A stretch of 64,000 nt of DNA, taken from positions 310,001 to 374,000 of the forward strand of contig NZ_CCYK01000004.1 of NCBI RefSeq assembly GCF_000826105.1. The letters run 5' to 3'. The position numbers and the translations under genes are program-made. Origin of the DNA: Pseudomonas massiliensis (GTDB lineage Bacteria > Pseudomonadota > Gammaproteobacteria > Pseudomonadales > Pseudomonadaceae). Positions 1 to 8,569 of this stretch are shown piece after piece. Position 1 is the first letter of the stretch. Every line of letters begins with the position of its first letter. Below the pieces are notes generated by a model that ran no database searches, was not told the DNA's origin, and saw only the letters and a list, made by a program, of their open reading frames with translations.

Positions 1-305
1 ATCTGTTCCTGGTCAGCCTCATCCGTCAGGGGCTCACTGGGAAGGACGCCGACGCCGCGCTGGGCCGTGCCCATATCACGGTAAACAAGAACGCGGTGCC
101 CAACGACCCACAATCGCCTTTCGTGACCTCGGGCCTGCGCATCGGCACCCCGGCCGTTACAAGTCGAGGCTTCCAGACCGAACAGTGCCAGTGCCTGGCT
201 GGCTGGATCTGCGACATTCTGGACAACCTCGGCGATGCCGATGTGGAGGCCAATGTAGCCGTGCAGGTCAGTGCCCTGTGCGCTGAATTCCCGGTTTACC
301 GCTGA
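1..305 (+). CDS. glyA: Serine hydroxymethyltransferase, 3' end (partial)
   Basis: The frame is open from base 3 to the TGA at 303-305 and lacks its 5' part, which is outside the window. The visible tail reads through [20 protein letters not shown] and then [11 protein letters not shown], which are typical of the C-terminal half of GlyA. The family is a PLP enzyme that interconverts serine and glycine while transferring a C1 unit to tetrahydrofolate. It sits 15 bases upstream of soxB on the same strand. A dedicated glyA copy heading soxBDAG is the usual Pseudomonas arrangement, where it turns glycine plus methylene-THF released by sarcosine oxidase into serine. Confidence 0.95.
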   Translation, partial: LFLVSLIRQGLTGKDADAALGRAHITVNKNAVPNDPQSPFVTSGLRIGTPAVTSRGFQTEQCQCLAGWICDILDNLGDADVEANVAVQVSALCAEFPVYR

Positions 306-320
306 GCTGGAGTACCGACT

Positions 321-1571
321 ATGCAGCGTTATTCAGGCTTCGGCCTTTTCAAGCACTCTCTCAGCCATCATGAAAACTGGCAACGCATGTGGCGCACGCC
401 TACGCCCAAGCCAGTCTATGACGTGGTCATCGTAGGCGGCGGCGGCCATGGCCTGGCAACGGCCTATTACCTGGCCAAGGAGCACGGCATCACCAACGTC
501 GCCGTGGTGGAAAAAGGCTGGCTGGGCGGTGGCAACACCGCGCGCAACACCACCATCGTGCGCTCCAACTACCTGTGGGACGAATCGGCACACCTGTACG
601 AGCATGCCATGAAGCTCTGGGAAGGCCTTTCCCAGGACCTGAACTACAACGTGATGTTCTCCCAGCGGGGCGTCTACAACCTTTGTCACACCCTGCAAGA
701 CATGCGTGACTCCGAGCGCCGCGTGAGCGCCAACCGCCTCAATGGCGTGGACGGGGAATTGCTGAATGCCCAGCAGGTGGCCGAGGAAATTCCCTACCTG
801 GACTGCTCCAGGAATACTCGCTACCCAATCATGGGCGCCACCGTGCAACGGCGCGGCGGCGTTGCCCGCCACGACGCGGTGGCCTGGGGCTTTGCCCGGG
901 CGGCCGACGCCCTGGGCGTGGACCTGATCCAGCAAACCGAGGTCACGGGTTTTCGCAAGGAAAACGGCACCGTGGTGGGCGTGGAAACCAACCGTGGCTT
1001 CATTGGCGCCAGGCGGGTAGGGGTCGTCACCGCAGGTAACTCCGGCTACATGGCCGACCTGGCCGGGTTCCGCCTGCCGCTGGAATCCCACCCGCTGCAG
1101 GCGCTGGTGTCCGAGCCGCTCAAGCCGATCATCGACAGCGTGATCATGAGCAACGCGGTGCACGGCTATATCAGCCAGTCCGACAAGGGCGACCTGGTCA
1201 TCGGTGCCGGCATCGACAGTTGGGTGGGCTACGGCCAACGCGGCTCGTACCCGGTGATCGAGCACACCCTGCAGGCCATCGTGGAAATGTTCCCGATCCT
1301 TTCCCGAGTGCGCATGAACCGGCAATGGGGCGGCATCGTCGATACCACCCCCGACGCCTGCCCGATCATCAGCAAAACCCCGGTCAAGAACCTCTTCTTC
1401 AACTGCGGCTGGGGCACCGGTGGCTTCAAAGCCACCCCGGGTTCAGGAAATGTCTTCGCCGCCAGCCTGGCCAAGGGCGAAATGCATCCGCTGGCCAAGC
1501 CTTTCTCCATCGAGCGTTTCTACAACGGCGCTCTTATCGACGAACACGGCGCGGCCGCCGTCGCCCACTGA
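321..1571 (+). CDS. soxB: Heterotetrameric sarcosine oxidase, beta subunit
   Basis: A 416-residue protein, the normal length for SoxB. An FAD Rossmann motif ([10 protein letters not shown], residues 35-44) opens the DAO-type domain. [19 protein letters not shown] follows, and [12 protein letters not shown] around His184 is probably the covalent-FMN attachment region known for this family. With SoxA, SoxD and SoxG it forms the cytoplasmic oxidase that converts sarcosine, oxygen and THF to glycine, hydrogen peroxide and methylene-THF. It lies 15 bases after glyA and 13 before soxD, so one operon is likely. A purine-rich GAGCTGGAG stretch precedes the ATG. Confidence 0.96.
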   Translation: MQRYSGFGLFKHSLSHHENWQRMWRTPTPKPVYDVVIVGGGGHGLATAYYLAKEHGITNVAVVEKGWLGGGNTARNTTIVRSNYLWDESAHLYEHAMKLWEGLSQDLNYNVMFSQRGVYNLCHTLQDMRDSERRVSANRLNGVDGELLNAQQVAEEIPYLDCSRNTRYPIMGATVQRRGGVARHDAVAWGFARAADALGVDLIQQTEVTGFRKENGTVVGVETNRGFIGARRVGVVTAGNSGYMADLAGFRLPLESHPLQALVSEPLKPIIDSVIMSNAVHGYISQSDKGDLVIGAGIDSWVGYGQRGSYPVIEHTLQAIVEMFPILSRVRMNRQWGGIVDTTPDACPIISKTPVKNLFFNCGWGTGGFKATPGSGNVFAASLAKGEMHPLAKPFSIERFYNGALIDEHGAAAVAH

Positions 1572-1584
1572 CCGGAGCCCCATC

Positions 1585-1917
1585 ATGCTGCACATCTTCT
1601 GTCCGTATTGCGGCGAAACCCGTTCCGAAGAGGAGTTCCAGGTCGCCGGCCAAGCGCATATCGCCCGCCCTTTGGACCCCGGCGCCTGTAGCGACGAGGA
1701 GTGGGGCACCTACCTGTTCTTCCGTGACAACGTGCGTGGCATCCACCACGAACTTTGGAACCACGCGGCCGGTTGCCGCCGCTACTTCAACATGAGCCGC
1801 GACACCCTTACCTACGAGATCTACGAAACCTACCCGATCGGGGCCAAGCCCCAGGTCACTCAGAAGCCCGTGGCGCAAGCCCCGGGCCAGGCGCGCGTGC
1901 AAGGGGAAAAGGTATGA
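1585..1917 (+). CDS. soxD: Sarcosine oxidase, delta subunit
   Basis: A 110-residue protein starting at the ATG that gives MLHIFCPYCGETR. The frame is open further upstream inside soxB, but homology begins here. Cys6 and Cys9 of the CPYCG motif, with His60 and Cys64 in WNHAAGC, match the zinc-binding set known for SoxD. The delta subunit is a small structural component of the heterotetramer. Its TGA overlaps the soxA start in an ATGA junction, indicating translational coupling. Confidence 0.95.
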   Translation: MLHIFCPYCGETRSEEEFQVAGQAHIARPLDPGACSDEEWGTYLFFRDNVRGIHHELWNHAAGCRRYFNMSRDTLTYEIYETYPIGAKPQVTQKPVAQAPGQARVQGEKV

Positions 1918-4900
1918 GCCAGGTCAATCGCCTGTCCCACGGCGGCCGTGTCGACCGCAACAAACGCATCGAATTCACTTTCAACGGCCAGCGCTACCTC
2001 GGCTTTGAAGGCGATACGCTCGCCTCCGCCCTGCTGGCCAACGGCGTGGACGTGATCGGGCGTAGCTTCAAGTATTCCAGGCCACGAGGCATCGTCGCCG
2101 CTGGCAGCGAAGAGCCCAATGCCGTGCTGCAACTAGGCGCTACCGAAGCGACGCAGATCCCCAACGTGCGCGCTACCCAGCAGGCCCTCTATCCGGGCCT
2201 GGTGGCCAGCAGCACCAATGGCTGGCCCAATGTCAACAATGACATGATGGGCATCCTCGGCAAGGTGGGCGGCAAGCTCATGCCGCCGGGGTTCTACTAC
2301 AAGACGTTCATGTACCCGCAGTCGTTCTGGATGACTTATGAGAAGTACATCCGCAAGGCGGCGGGCCTGGGCCGCTCTCCGCTGGAAAACGACCCCGACA
2401 CTTATGACTACATGAACCAGCACTGCGATGTGCTGGTAGTCGGCGCTGGCCCGGCTGGCCTTGCGGCCGCCCTGGCCGCCGCCCGCAGCGGCGCGCGGGT
2501 GATCCTCGCCGATGAGCAGGAAGAGTTTGGCGGCAGCCTGCTGGACACTCGAGAAACCCTCGACGGCCGCCTGGCGGCCGATTGGGTGGCGAGCGTCGTG
2601 GCCGAGCTGGGTGCGCTTCCCGAGGTAACGCTCTTGCCGCGTGCCACGGTGAATGGCTACCACGACCACAACTTCCTGACCATCCATCAGCGGTTGACCG
2701 ACCACCTGGGCGATCGCGCGCCTATCGGGCAGGTGCGCCAGCGGGTACATAGAGTGCGCGCCGGACGCGTGGTGCTGGCCACCGGTGCCCACGAGCGGCC
2801 CCTGGTGTATGGCAACAACGACCTGCCAGGCAACATGCTGGCCGGCGCCATTTCCACCTATGTTCGTCGGTATGGCGTAGCTCCGGGCAAGCGGCTGGTG
2901 CTTAGCACCAACAACGATCACGCTTACCGGGCCGCGCTGGATTGGCTGGAGGCGGGGTTGCAAGTGGTGGCCGTCGCGGATGCTCGGCCCAACCCACGTG
3001 GCGCGCTGGTCGATGAGGCCCGTGCCCAGGGCGTGCGTGTGCTGACCAGCAGCGCGGTCATCGAAACCCGGGGTACGCGCCGGGTCACTGGCGCCCGGGT
3101 AGCTGCCATCGATCCTCGCGCCATGAAAGTCACCAGCCCAGGGGAATGGCTGGATTGTGACCTGGTCGGCAGCTCCGGGGGCTACAGCCCGGTGGTGCAT
3201 CTGGCATCTCACCTGGGCGGACGGCCCGTGTGGCGTGAAGATATTCTCGGCTTCGTGCCGGGCGAGGCGCCGCAGAAGCGCGTCTGCGTGGGCGGAATCA
3301 ACGGCGTCTACAGCCTGGGTGATGCCTTGGCCGATGGCTTCGAGGGCGGCGCTCGTGCCGCGGCCGAGACCGGCTTCAAGGTCGTCGAGGGCGTGCTGCC
3401 CAAGACCGTGAGCCGGGCCGAGGAGCCGACCCTGGCGCTGTTCCAGGTGCCCCACGACAAGACCACCGCGCGTGCGCCCAAGCAGTTCGTGGACCAACAA
3501 AACGATGTCACCGCCGCCGCCATCGAACTGGCCACGCGCGAAGGCTTCGAGTCGGTGGAGCACGTGAAGCGTTATACCGCGCTGGGTTTCGGTACCGACC
3601 AGGGCAAGCTGGGCAACATCAATGGCCTGGCCATCGCCGCCCGTTCGCGGGGCATTCCCATCCCGGAGATGGGCACCACCATGTTCCGCCCCAACTACAC
3701 GCCCGTGACCTTTGGCGCGGTGGCGGGGCGCAATTGTGGCCACTTGTTCGACGCCGTGCGCTTCACTGCCCTGCATGCCTGGCATGTCAGGCAGGGCGCT
3801 GAATTCGAGGACGTGGGCCAGTGGAAACGGCCTTGGTATTTCCCTCGTCGAGGCGAGGATCTGCACAGCGCCGTGGCGCGTGAGTGCAAGGCCGTGCGCG
3901 AAAGCGTGGGCCTGCTGGACGCCTCGACCCTGGGCAAGATCGATATCCAGGGGCCGGACGCCCGGGAATTCCTCAACCGCGTCTATACCAACGCCTGGAC
4001 CAAGCTGGACGTGGGCAAAGCCCGTTATGGCCTCATGTGCAAGGAAGACGGCATGGTCTTCGACGACGGGGTGACTGCCTGCCTGGCCGACAACCACTTC
4101 CTGATGACCACCACCACCGGCGGCGCCGCGCGGGTGTTGCAGTGGCTGGAGCTGTACCACCAGACCGAATGGCCGGAGCTGAAGGTGTATTTCACCTCAG
4201 TCACCGATCACTGGGCGACCCTGACTCTTTCCGGCCCCAACAGCCGCAAGCTGCTGAGCCAGGTGACCGACATCGACCTGGACAAAGACACCTTCCCATT
4301 CATGACCTGGAAGGAGGGCAAGGTGGCGGGCGTACCGGCGCGAGTATTCCGGATTTCCTTCACCGGCGAGCTTTCCTACGAGGTGAACGTACAGGCGGAC
4401 TATGCCATGGGCGTACTCGAAGCCATTGCCGAAGCGGGCAAGGCTTACAACCTCACGCCATACGGCACCGAAACCATGCACGTGCTGCGAGCCGAGAAGG
4501 GGTTCATCATTGTGGGTCAGGACACCGATGCCTCCATGACGCCTGACGACCTCAACATGGGCTGGTGCATCGGTCGGACCAAACCGTTCTCCTGGATCGG
4601 CTGGCGCGGCATGAACCGTGAAGACTGCGTTCGCGAAGACCGCAAGCAACTGGTAGGGCTCAAGCCGGTGGACCCGAACCGTGTATTGCCGGAAGGCGCG
4701 CAACTGGTGTTCGACCCCAGGCAGCCCATTCCCATGGACATGGTCGGCCACGTGACTTCCAGCTACATGAGCAGCACCTTGGGCCGTTCCTTCGCCATGG
4801 CGGTGGTCAAGGGCGGGCTCAAGCGCATGGGGCAGAAGGTGTGGGCACCCTTGGCCGACGGCAGCGCCATCGAGGCGGAGATCTGCGGTTCGGTATTCGT

Positions 4901-4931
4901 TGACCCTAAAGGTGAGCGGCAAAACGTATGA
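1914..4931 (+). CDS. soxA: Sarcosine oxidase, alpha subunit
   Basis: A 1005-residue protein, normal for SoxA. The start is the ATG overlapping the soxD stop, giving MSQVNRLSHGGRVDRNK. An N-terminal ferredoxin-like segment (GRSFKYSRPRGI) precedes a dinucleotide-binding domain with VLVVGAGPAGLAAALAAARS near residues 170-190. The C-terminal third (roughly from residue 610) resembles GcvT/aminomethyltransferase folate-binding domains. The alpha subunit binds NAD and folate and channels the C1 unit to THF. Confidence 0.95.
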   Translation: MSQVNRLSHGGRVDRNKRIEFTFNGQRYLGFEGDTLASALLANGVDVIGRSFKYSRPRGIVAAGSEEPNAVLQLGATEATQIPNVRATQQALYPGLVASSTNGWPNVNNDMMGILGKVGGKLMPPGFYYKTFMYPQSFWMTYEKYIRKAAGLGRSPLENDPDTYDYMNQHCDVLVVGAGPAGLAAALAAARSGARVILADEQEEFGGSLLDTRETLDGRLAADWVASVVAELGALPEVTLLPRATVNGYHDHNFLTIHQRLTDHLGDRAPIGQVRQRVHRVRAGRVVLATGAHERPLVYGNNDLPGNMLAGAISTYVRRYGVAPGKRLVLSTNNDHAYRAALDWLEAGLQVVAVADARPNPRGALVDEARAQGVRVLTSSAVIETRGTRRVTGARVAAIDPRAMKVTSPGEWLDCDLVGSSGGYSPVVHLASHLGGRPVWREDILGFVPGEAPQKRVCVGGINGVYSLGDALADGFEGGARAAAETGFKVVEGVLPKTVSRAEEPTLALFQVPHDKTTARAPKQFVDQQNDVTAAAIELATREGFESVEHVKRYTALGFGTDQGKLGNINGLAIAARSRGIPIPEMGTTMFRPNYTPVTFGAVAGRNCGHLFDAVRFTALHAWHVRQGAEFEDVGQWKRPWYFPRRGEDLHSAVARECKAVRESVGLLDASTLGKIDIQGPDAREFLNRVYTNAWTKLDVGKARYGLMCKEDGMVFDDGVTACLADNHFLMTTTTGGAARVLQWLELYHQTEWPELKVYFTSVTDHWATLTLSGPNSRKLLSQVTDIDLDKDTFPFMTWKEGKVAGVPARVFRISFTGELSYEVNVQADYAMGVLEAIAEAGKAYNLTPYGTETMHVLRAEKGFIIVGQDTDASMTPDDLNMGWCIGRTKPFSWIGWRGMNREDCVREDRKQLVGLKPVDPNRVLPEGAQLVFDPRQPIPMDMVGHVTSSYMSSTLGRSFAMAVVKGGLKRMGQKVWAPLADGSAIEAEICGSVFVDPKGERQNV

Positions 4932-4961
4932 GCCACCACTCCTTAACGGAAGGCCTTTGAA

Positions 4962-5594
4962 ATGAGCACAGTCAACGTATATGCCCAGCGACCTGAAGAG
5001 ACGGCCAAGGCCGAGTCGCCACTGCACCATGCCGACCTTCCTAGCCTGGTGGGCAAGGGCCGTGCAGGTGCCGGTGTAACGCTGCGGGAAAAAAAGCTGC
5101 TGGGGCACCTTACCTTGCGCGGCGATGCCAAGGACCCGGCCTTCGCCGGAGGCGTGCACAAGGCCCTGGGCCTGGAGCTGCCCATGGCACTGAACGTGGT
5201 AGGGAGCGGCGAAACCACGCTGCAATGGATGGGCCCGGATGAGTGGTTGCTGATCTGCCCGCGTGGCGAGGAGTATGCCCTGGAGCAGCGCTTGCGCGAG
5301 GCTCTGGCGGGGCTGCACATCCAGGTCGTCAATGTGAGCGGTGGGCAGACAGTGCTAGAGCTGAGCGGACCGAATGTGCGCCAGGTGTTGATGAAATCGA
5401 CCAGCTATGACGTGCATCCGAACAATTTCCCAGTGGGCAAGGGCGTGGGCACGGTATTCGCCAAGTCGCAGCTCAATATCCGGCGCATGGGCGAAGACAC
5501 CTGGGAGCTGGTGATACGGCGTAGTTTCGCCGATTACTGGTGGCTCTGGCTGCAGGACGCAAGCGCGGAATATGGATTGGCGATCGTGGACTAA
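4962..5594 (+). CDS. soxG: Sarcosine oxidase, gamma subunit
   Basis: A 210-residue protein of the SoxG family, 30 bases after soxA and completing soxBDAG. The GcvT-like fold is indicated by WMGPDEWLLICPRGEE and VNVSGGQTVLELSGPN, and the C-terminal segment holds RRSFADYWWLWLQDA. Gamma is required for assembly of the complex and has no known catalytic residues. An inverted repeat follows the gene, so transcription may be partly terminated or the mRNA end stabilised before purU. Confidence 0.93.
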   Translation: MSTVNVYAQRPEETAKAESPLHHADLPSLVGKGRAGAGVTLREKKLLGHLTLRGDAKDPAFAGGVHKALGLELPMALNVVGSGETTLQWMGPDEWLLICPRGEEYALEQRLREALAGLHIQVVNVSGGQTVLELSGPNVRQVLMKSTSYDVHPNNFPVGKGVGTVFAKSQLNIRRMGEDTWELVIRRSFADYWWLWLQDASAEYGLAIVD

Positions 5595-5611
5595 TCTGTT
5601 CGCGTCGGAGC

Positions 5612-5665
5612 CAGGGTCCGCTGGCGAACTCGCAAGCCTTGCTGCCCGTTCGCCAGCAGGCCCTG
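5612..5665. repeat. REP-like imperfect inverted repeat, soxG-purU intergenic
   Basis: The arms CAGGGTCCGCTGGCGAAC (5612-5629) and GTTCGCCAGCAGGCCCTG (5648-5665) pair at 16 of 18 positions. The core CGCTGGCGAA resembles the other REP-like elements near 18063, 33666 and 37641. There is no T-run, so a role in mRNA end stabilisation is more likely than intrinsic termination. Confidence 0.6.
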
Positions 5666-5699
5666 ACCCACAAGCTCCACCCTACATTCGGAGAGCCCC

Positions 5700-6557
5700 A
5701 TGAGCCGCAACCCCGACACCTGGATTCTCGCGGCCGATTGCCCCAGCCGCCTCGGCACAGTGGACGCCGTGACCCGCTACCTGTTCGAGCAAGGCTGCTA
5801 TGTAACGGAGCATCACTCTTTCGATGACCGCCTCTCGGCGCGCTTTTTCATTCGTATCGAGTTCCGCCAGCCCGCCGGCTTCGACGAAGCAGGCTTCCGC
5901 GCCGGCCTGGCGGAGCGAGTAGGCGGGTTCGACATGAACATCGAGCTGACCGCGCCCGGTTACCGACCCAAGGTAGTGATCATGGTGTCCAAGGCGGATC
6001 ACTGCCTGAACGACCTGCTCTATCGCCAGCGCATCGGCCAGCTGAACATGGACGTGACGGCGGTGATATCCAATCATCCCGACCTGGAGCCCCTGGCCCG
6101 TTGGCACGGCATTCCCTACCATCATTTCCCGCTGGACCCGGCGGACAAACCTGCCCAGGAGCGGAAGGTGCTCGATGTGATCGAGGCCACCGGTGCCGAA
6201 CTGGTGATCCTTGCCCGGTACATGCAAGTGCTCTCGCCAGAGCTGTGCCGCCGACTCGATGGCTGGGCCATCAACATCCATCACTCCCTGCTACCTGGTT
6301 TCAAGGGTGCCAAGCCCTACCATCAGGCCTACAACAAGGGTGTGAAGCTGGTGGGCGCCACTGCCCACTACATCAACAACGACCTGGACGAAGGGCCAAT
6401 CATCACCCAGGGCGTCGAGGCTGTGGATCATGCCCACTACCCCGAAGACCTGGTGGCCAAGGGGCGGGACATCGAGTGCCTCACCCTGGCCCGGGCCGTG
6501 GGTTATCACATCGAGCGGCGGGTGTTCCTGAACGCAAACCGCACGGTAGTGCTTTAG
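5700..6557 (+). CDS. purU: Formyltetrahydrofolate deformylase
   Basis: A 285-residue protein. The N-terminal ACT domain is about residues 8-85 (WILAADCPSRLGTVDAVT). The C-terminal formyltransferase fold carries INIHHSLLPGFKGAKPYHQA and DLDEGPII, the Asn-His-Asp catalytic pattern of this family. It hydrolyses 10-formyl-THF to formate and THF. Next to soxBDAG it probably regenerates free THF and disposes of C1 units from sarcosine. It precedes fdhA on the same strand, separated by a REP-like stretch. Confidence 0.95.
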   Translation: MSRNPDTWILAADCPSRLGTVDAVTRYLFEQGCYVTEHHSFDDRLSARFFIRIEFRQPAGFDEAGFRAGLAERVGGFDMNIELTAPGYRPKVVIMVSKADHCLNDLLYRQRIGQLNMDVTAVISNHPDLEPLARWHGIPYHHFPLDPADKPAQERKVLDVIEATGAELVILARYMQVLSPELCRRLDGWAINIHHSLLPGFKGAKPYHQAYNKGVKLVGATAHYINNDLDEGPIITQGVEAVDHAHYPEDLVAKGRDIECLTLARAVGYHIERRVFLNANRTVVL

Positions 6558-6635
6558 AAACGGCTGCAAGCCGTAAGCGGCAAGAAGCTCGCGTGCATAG
6601 CCGTCTCCTGCAGCTTGCTGCGTGAAGCTTGGGGC
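6550..6635. repeat. REP-like repeat stretch, purU-fdhA intergenic
   Basis: Short related units built on GGCTGCAAGCC, AGCGGCAAG, GCAGCTTGCTGC and TGAAGCTTGGGGC lie between purU and fdhA, with several small self-complementary segments. This is the style of Pseudomonas REP sequences. No T-run was seen, so no terminator is claimed. Confidence 0.4.
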
Positions 6636-6637
6636 TT

Positions 6638-6650
6638 AAAACAACAACAA
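6638..6650 (+). promoter_or_regulatory. A-rich CA motif, candidate Hfq/Crc site in the fdhA leader
   Basis: The run AAAACAACAACAA directly precedes the purine-rich ribosome-binding region GAGCGAGGTG of fdhA. It satisfies AANAANAA, the catabolite-repression motif bound by Hfq with Crc in Pseudomonas mRNAs. The position overlapping the translation initiation region is what that mechanism needs. Confidence 0.5.
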
Positions 6651-6668
6651 GAGCGAGGTGAAACAAGC

Positions 6669-7868
6669 ATGGCTGACAATCGTGGCGTTGTGTACCTGGG
6701 AACCGGCAAGGTCGAGGTCCAGCCCATCGCCTACCCGAAGATGCAAGACCCCCGCGGCCGCAAGATCGAGCATGGCGTGATCCTGCGAGTCGTTTCCACC
6801 AACATCTGCGGCTCGGACCAGCACATGGTGCGCGGACGCACTACCGCCCAGGTAGGCCTGGTACTGGGCCACGAAATCACCGGCGAGGTGATCGAGAAGG
6901 GCAGCGACGTGGAGCATCTGCAAATCGGTGACCTGGTGTCGGTACCCTTCAATGTGGCCTGTGGTCGTTGCCGCTCCTGCAAGGAGCAACACACGGGCGT
7001 ATGCCTGACGGTAAACCCGGCCCGTGCCGGCGGTGCCTACGGCTATGTGGACATGGGCGACTGGACTGGAGGGCAGGCTGAATACGTACTGGTGCCCTAT
7101 GCGGACTTCAACCTGCTCAAGCTGCCCAACCGCGACAAGGCCATGGAAAAGATTCGTGACCTCACTTGCCTCTCGGATATCCTGCCCACCGGCTATCATG
7201 GCGCGGTGACCGCTGGCGTCGGGCCAGGTAGCTCGGTGTATGTGGCCGGCGCTGGCCCGGTAGGCCTGGCAGCCGCTGCCTCGGCTCGATTGCTGGGCGC
7301 CGCGGTGGTGATCGTCGGCGATGTGAATCCCACCCGCCTGGCACACGCCAAGGCCCAGGGTTTCGAGATCGCCGACCTGTCCCAGGACACCCCGCTGCAT
7401 GAACAGATCGCCAATCTGCTGGGCGAGCCGGAGGTAGATTGCGCTGTGGACGCGGTCGGTTTCGAAGCTCGCGGCCATGGCCACGCCGGCGCGCAACAGG
7501 AAGCGCCCGCCACGGTGCTCAACTCGCTGATGCAGATCACCCGCGTGGCCGGGAAAATCGGCATCCCCGGCCTGTACGTCACCGAAGACCCCGGCGCCCA
7601 CGACGCCGCCGCCAAGCTGGGCAGCCTGAGCATCCGCTTCGGCCTGGGCTGGGCCAAGTCCCACAGCCTGCACACGGGGCAGACGCCGGTCATGAAATAC
7701 AACCGGCAACTGATGCAAGCCATCATGTGGGATCGCATCAACATTGCCGAAGTGGTCGGCGTGCAGGTGATCAGCCTGGATCAGGCGCCCCAGGGCTACG
7801 GCGAGTTCGATGCGGGGGTACCGAAGAAATTCGTGATCGACCCGCATGGGTTGTTCAGCGCGGCATGA
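6669..7868 (+). CDS. fdhA: Glutathione-independent formaldehyde dehydrogenase
   Basis: A 399-residue zinc alcohol-dehydrogenase-family enzyme starting at MADNRGVVYLGTGKVE, after a GAGGTG ribosome-binding site. An open frame extends upstream but lacks homology. Catalytic zinc ligands are Cys47 (NICGSDQH) and His68-Glu69 (LGHEITGEV). Structural zinc cysteines are 98, 101, 104 and 112. The NAD motif is VAGAGPVGLAAAA. Length and sequence match the P. putida FdhA type, which oxidises formaldehyde to formate with NAD and no glutathione. It ends the sarcosine/C1 gene group and is followed by a strong terminator. Confidence 0.95.
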   Translation: MADNRGVVYLGTGKVEVQPIAYPKMQDPRGRKIEHGVILRVVSTNICGSDQHMVRGRTTAQVGLVLGHEITGEVIEKGSDVEHLQIGDLVSVPFNVACGRCRSCKEQHTGVCLTVNPARAGGAYGYVDMGDWTGGQAEYVLVPYADFNLLKLPNRDKAMEKIRDLTCLSDILPTGYHGAVTAGVGPGSSVYVAGAGPVGLAAAASARLLGAAVVIVGDVNPTRLAHAKAQGFEIADLSQDTPLHEQIANLLGEPEVDCAVDAVGFEARGHGHAGAQQEAPATVLNSLMQITRVAGKIGIPGLYVTEDPGAHDAAAKLGSLSIRFGLGWAKSHSLHTGQTPVMKYNRQLMQAIMWDRINIAEVVGVQVISLDQAPQGYGEFDAGVPKKFVIDPHGLFSAA

Positions 7869-7872
7869 TAAC

Positions 7873-7909
7873 AACGGAAGCGCGACGCTGCGGCGCGCTT
7901 CCGTTTTTA
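7873..7909 (+). terminator. Intrinsic terminator after fdhA
   Basis: CGGAAGCGCG (7875-7884) pairs perfectly with CGCGCTTCCG (7894-7903) around a 9-base loop, followed by TTTTT. Flanking AA/TT bases extend the stem. On the minus strand the same hairpin lies just past the stop of the decayed toxin remnant, with a weaker U-tract there. Confidence 0.85.
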
Positions 7910-8463
7910 ACGGTAGAAGCTTTCGGGATAGAACCACTCCGATACATATTCAGAGCCTGGCTGATATTTTACGACATAAACTTCCCCCTGAATGTCAATG
8001 CCGCCTGCGGGGTTTCCTCTAAATGCCCTTGAGGCTATCGCAGCGTCAACATTTCCTACATCATTTTGGACATTCACAACGCCACGGAATGCCTTTACAG
8101 GTTTATTCGTGCGGTCGGCGAGGATTCTCGGAATAGGTGGAATGTTTCTGTATGGATGGGCTTCAGCAGAGGAGCAACTTAATAATCTGATATATCGGTA
8201 GTCTTGGAAGTCAATCCCCCGATTTTATTAGTCTGTCATATAGTACGTTGCCATCTGCGGCTTCTCCGTCAAGTTTGACCAGGCCCGGTCTGCCATGGGT
8301 ATTTATATTGAGTCGCCGATAGCCCTTATGGATGTCATCATGTACGCTTATCTCGGACGCGATTTTACGAACATTTTTTGTCCAAGATATTTATTCGAGT
8401 CGTATTGGGATTCAGATTTGAATAGCTGCCCAGCGTAAATAAAAACCCCCGCTCAGTATGTCA
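7907..8463 (-). pseudogene. Frameshifted, 5'-truncated remnant of a toxin-like C-terminal domain
   Basis: No intact frame exists, but three minus-strand segments join into one protein-like sequence if two homopolymers each lose one base. The runs are TTTTTT at 8374-8379 and CCCCC at 8216-8220 (plus-strand bases). The reconstructed frame reads LNPNTTRINILD, then NVRKIASEISVHDDIHKGYR, NINTHGRPGLVKLDG, IDFQDYRYIRLLSCSSAEA, ILADRTNKPVKAFRGVVNV and a tail ending SEWFYPESFYR with TAA at 7907-7909. The THG and LLSCSSA motifs are spaced like the His-Gly and Cys of clan-CD or C80-like cysteine peptidases. That assignment is inference. No start codon or RHS core is found upstream, and the divergent RHS gene begins at 8570. 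Confidence 0.65.
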
Positions 8464-8502
8464 AGGCCCTGGTAATGCCTGGTCCTGAGGAAGTCTGGCA
8501 GG

Positions 8503-8514
8503 TTGTCAGGTAGC
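8503..8514 (+). promoter_or_regulatory. 12-mer shared upstream of both short RHS genes (copy 1)
   Basis: TTGTCAGGTAGC lies 55 bases before the start of the RHS gene at 8570. The same 12-mer with one change (TTGCCAGGTAGC) lies 49 bases before the other RHS gene, in the same orientation relative to the gene. It may be a promoter element or a recombination boundary of RHS cassettes. Confidence 0.45.
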
Positions 8515-8569
8515 GCCGGACGCCTCGATTTTCTAGAGTGAAATCCGGTATTCATTCGAGGAAACTGCC

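Noticed and set aside
333..1325. Long minus-strand frame antisense to soxB
   Set aside because: It follows codon-position bias of the high-GC coding strand, has His/Val/Gly-rich low-complexity content and no ribosome-binding site. soxB is certain.
2133..4160. 675-codon minus-strand frame antisense to soxA
   Set aside because: Shadow of the strong soxA frame; composition is not protein-like and no domain is recognisable.
7992..8201. Plus-strand small ORF in the fdhA-RHS gap
   Set aside because: It is antisense to the reconstructed toxin remnant, lacks a ribosome-binding site and shows no family features.
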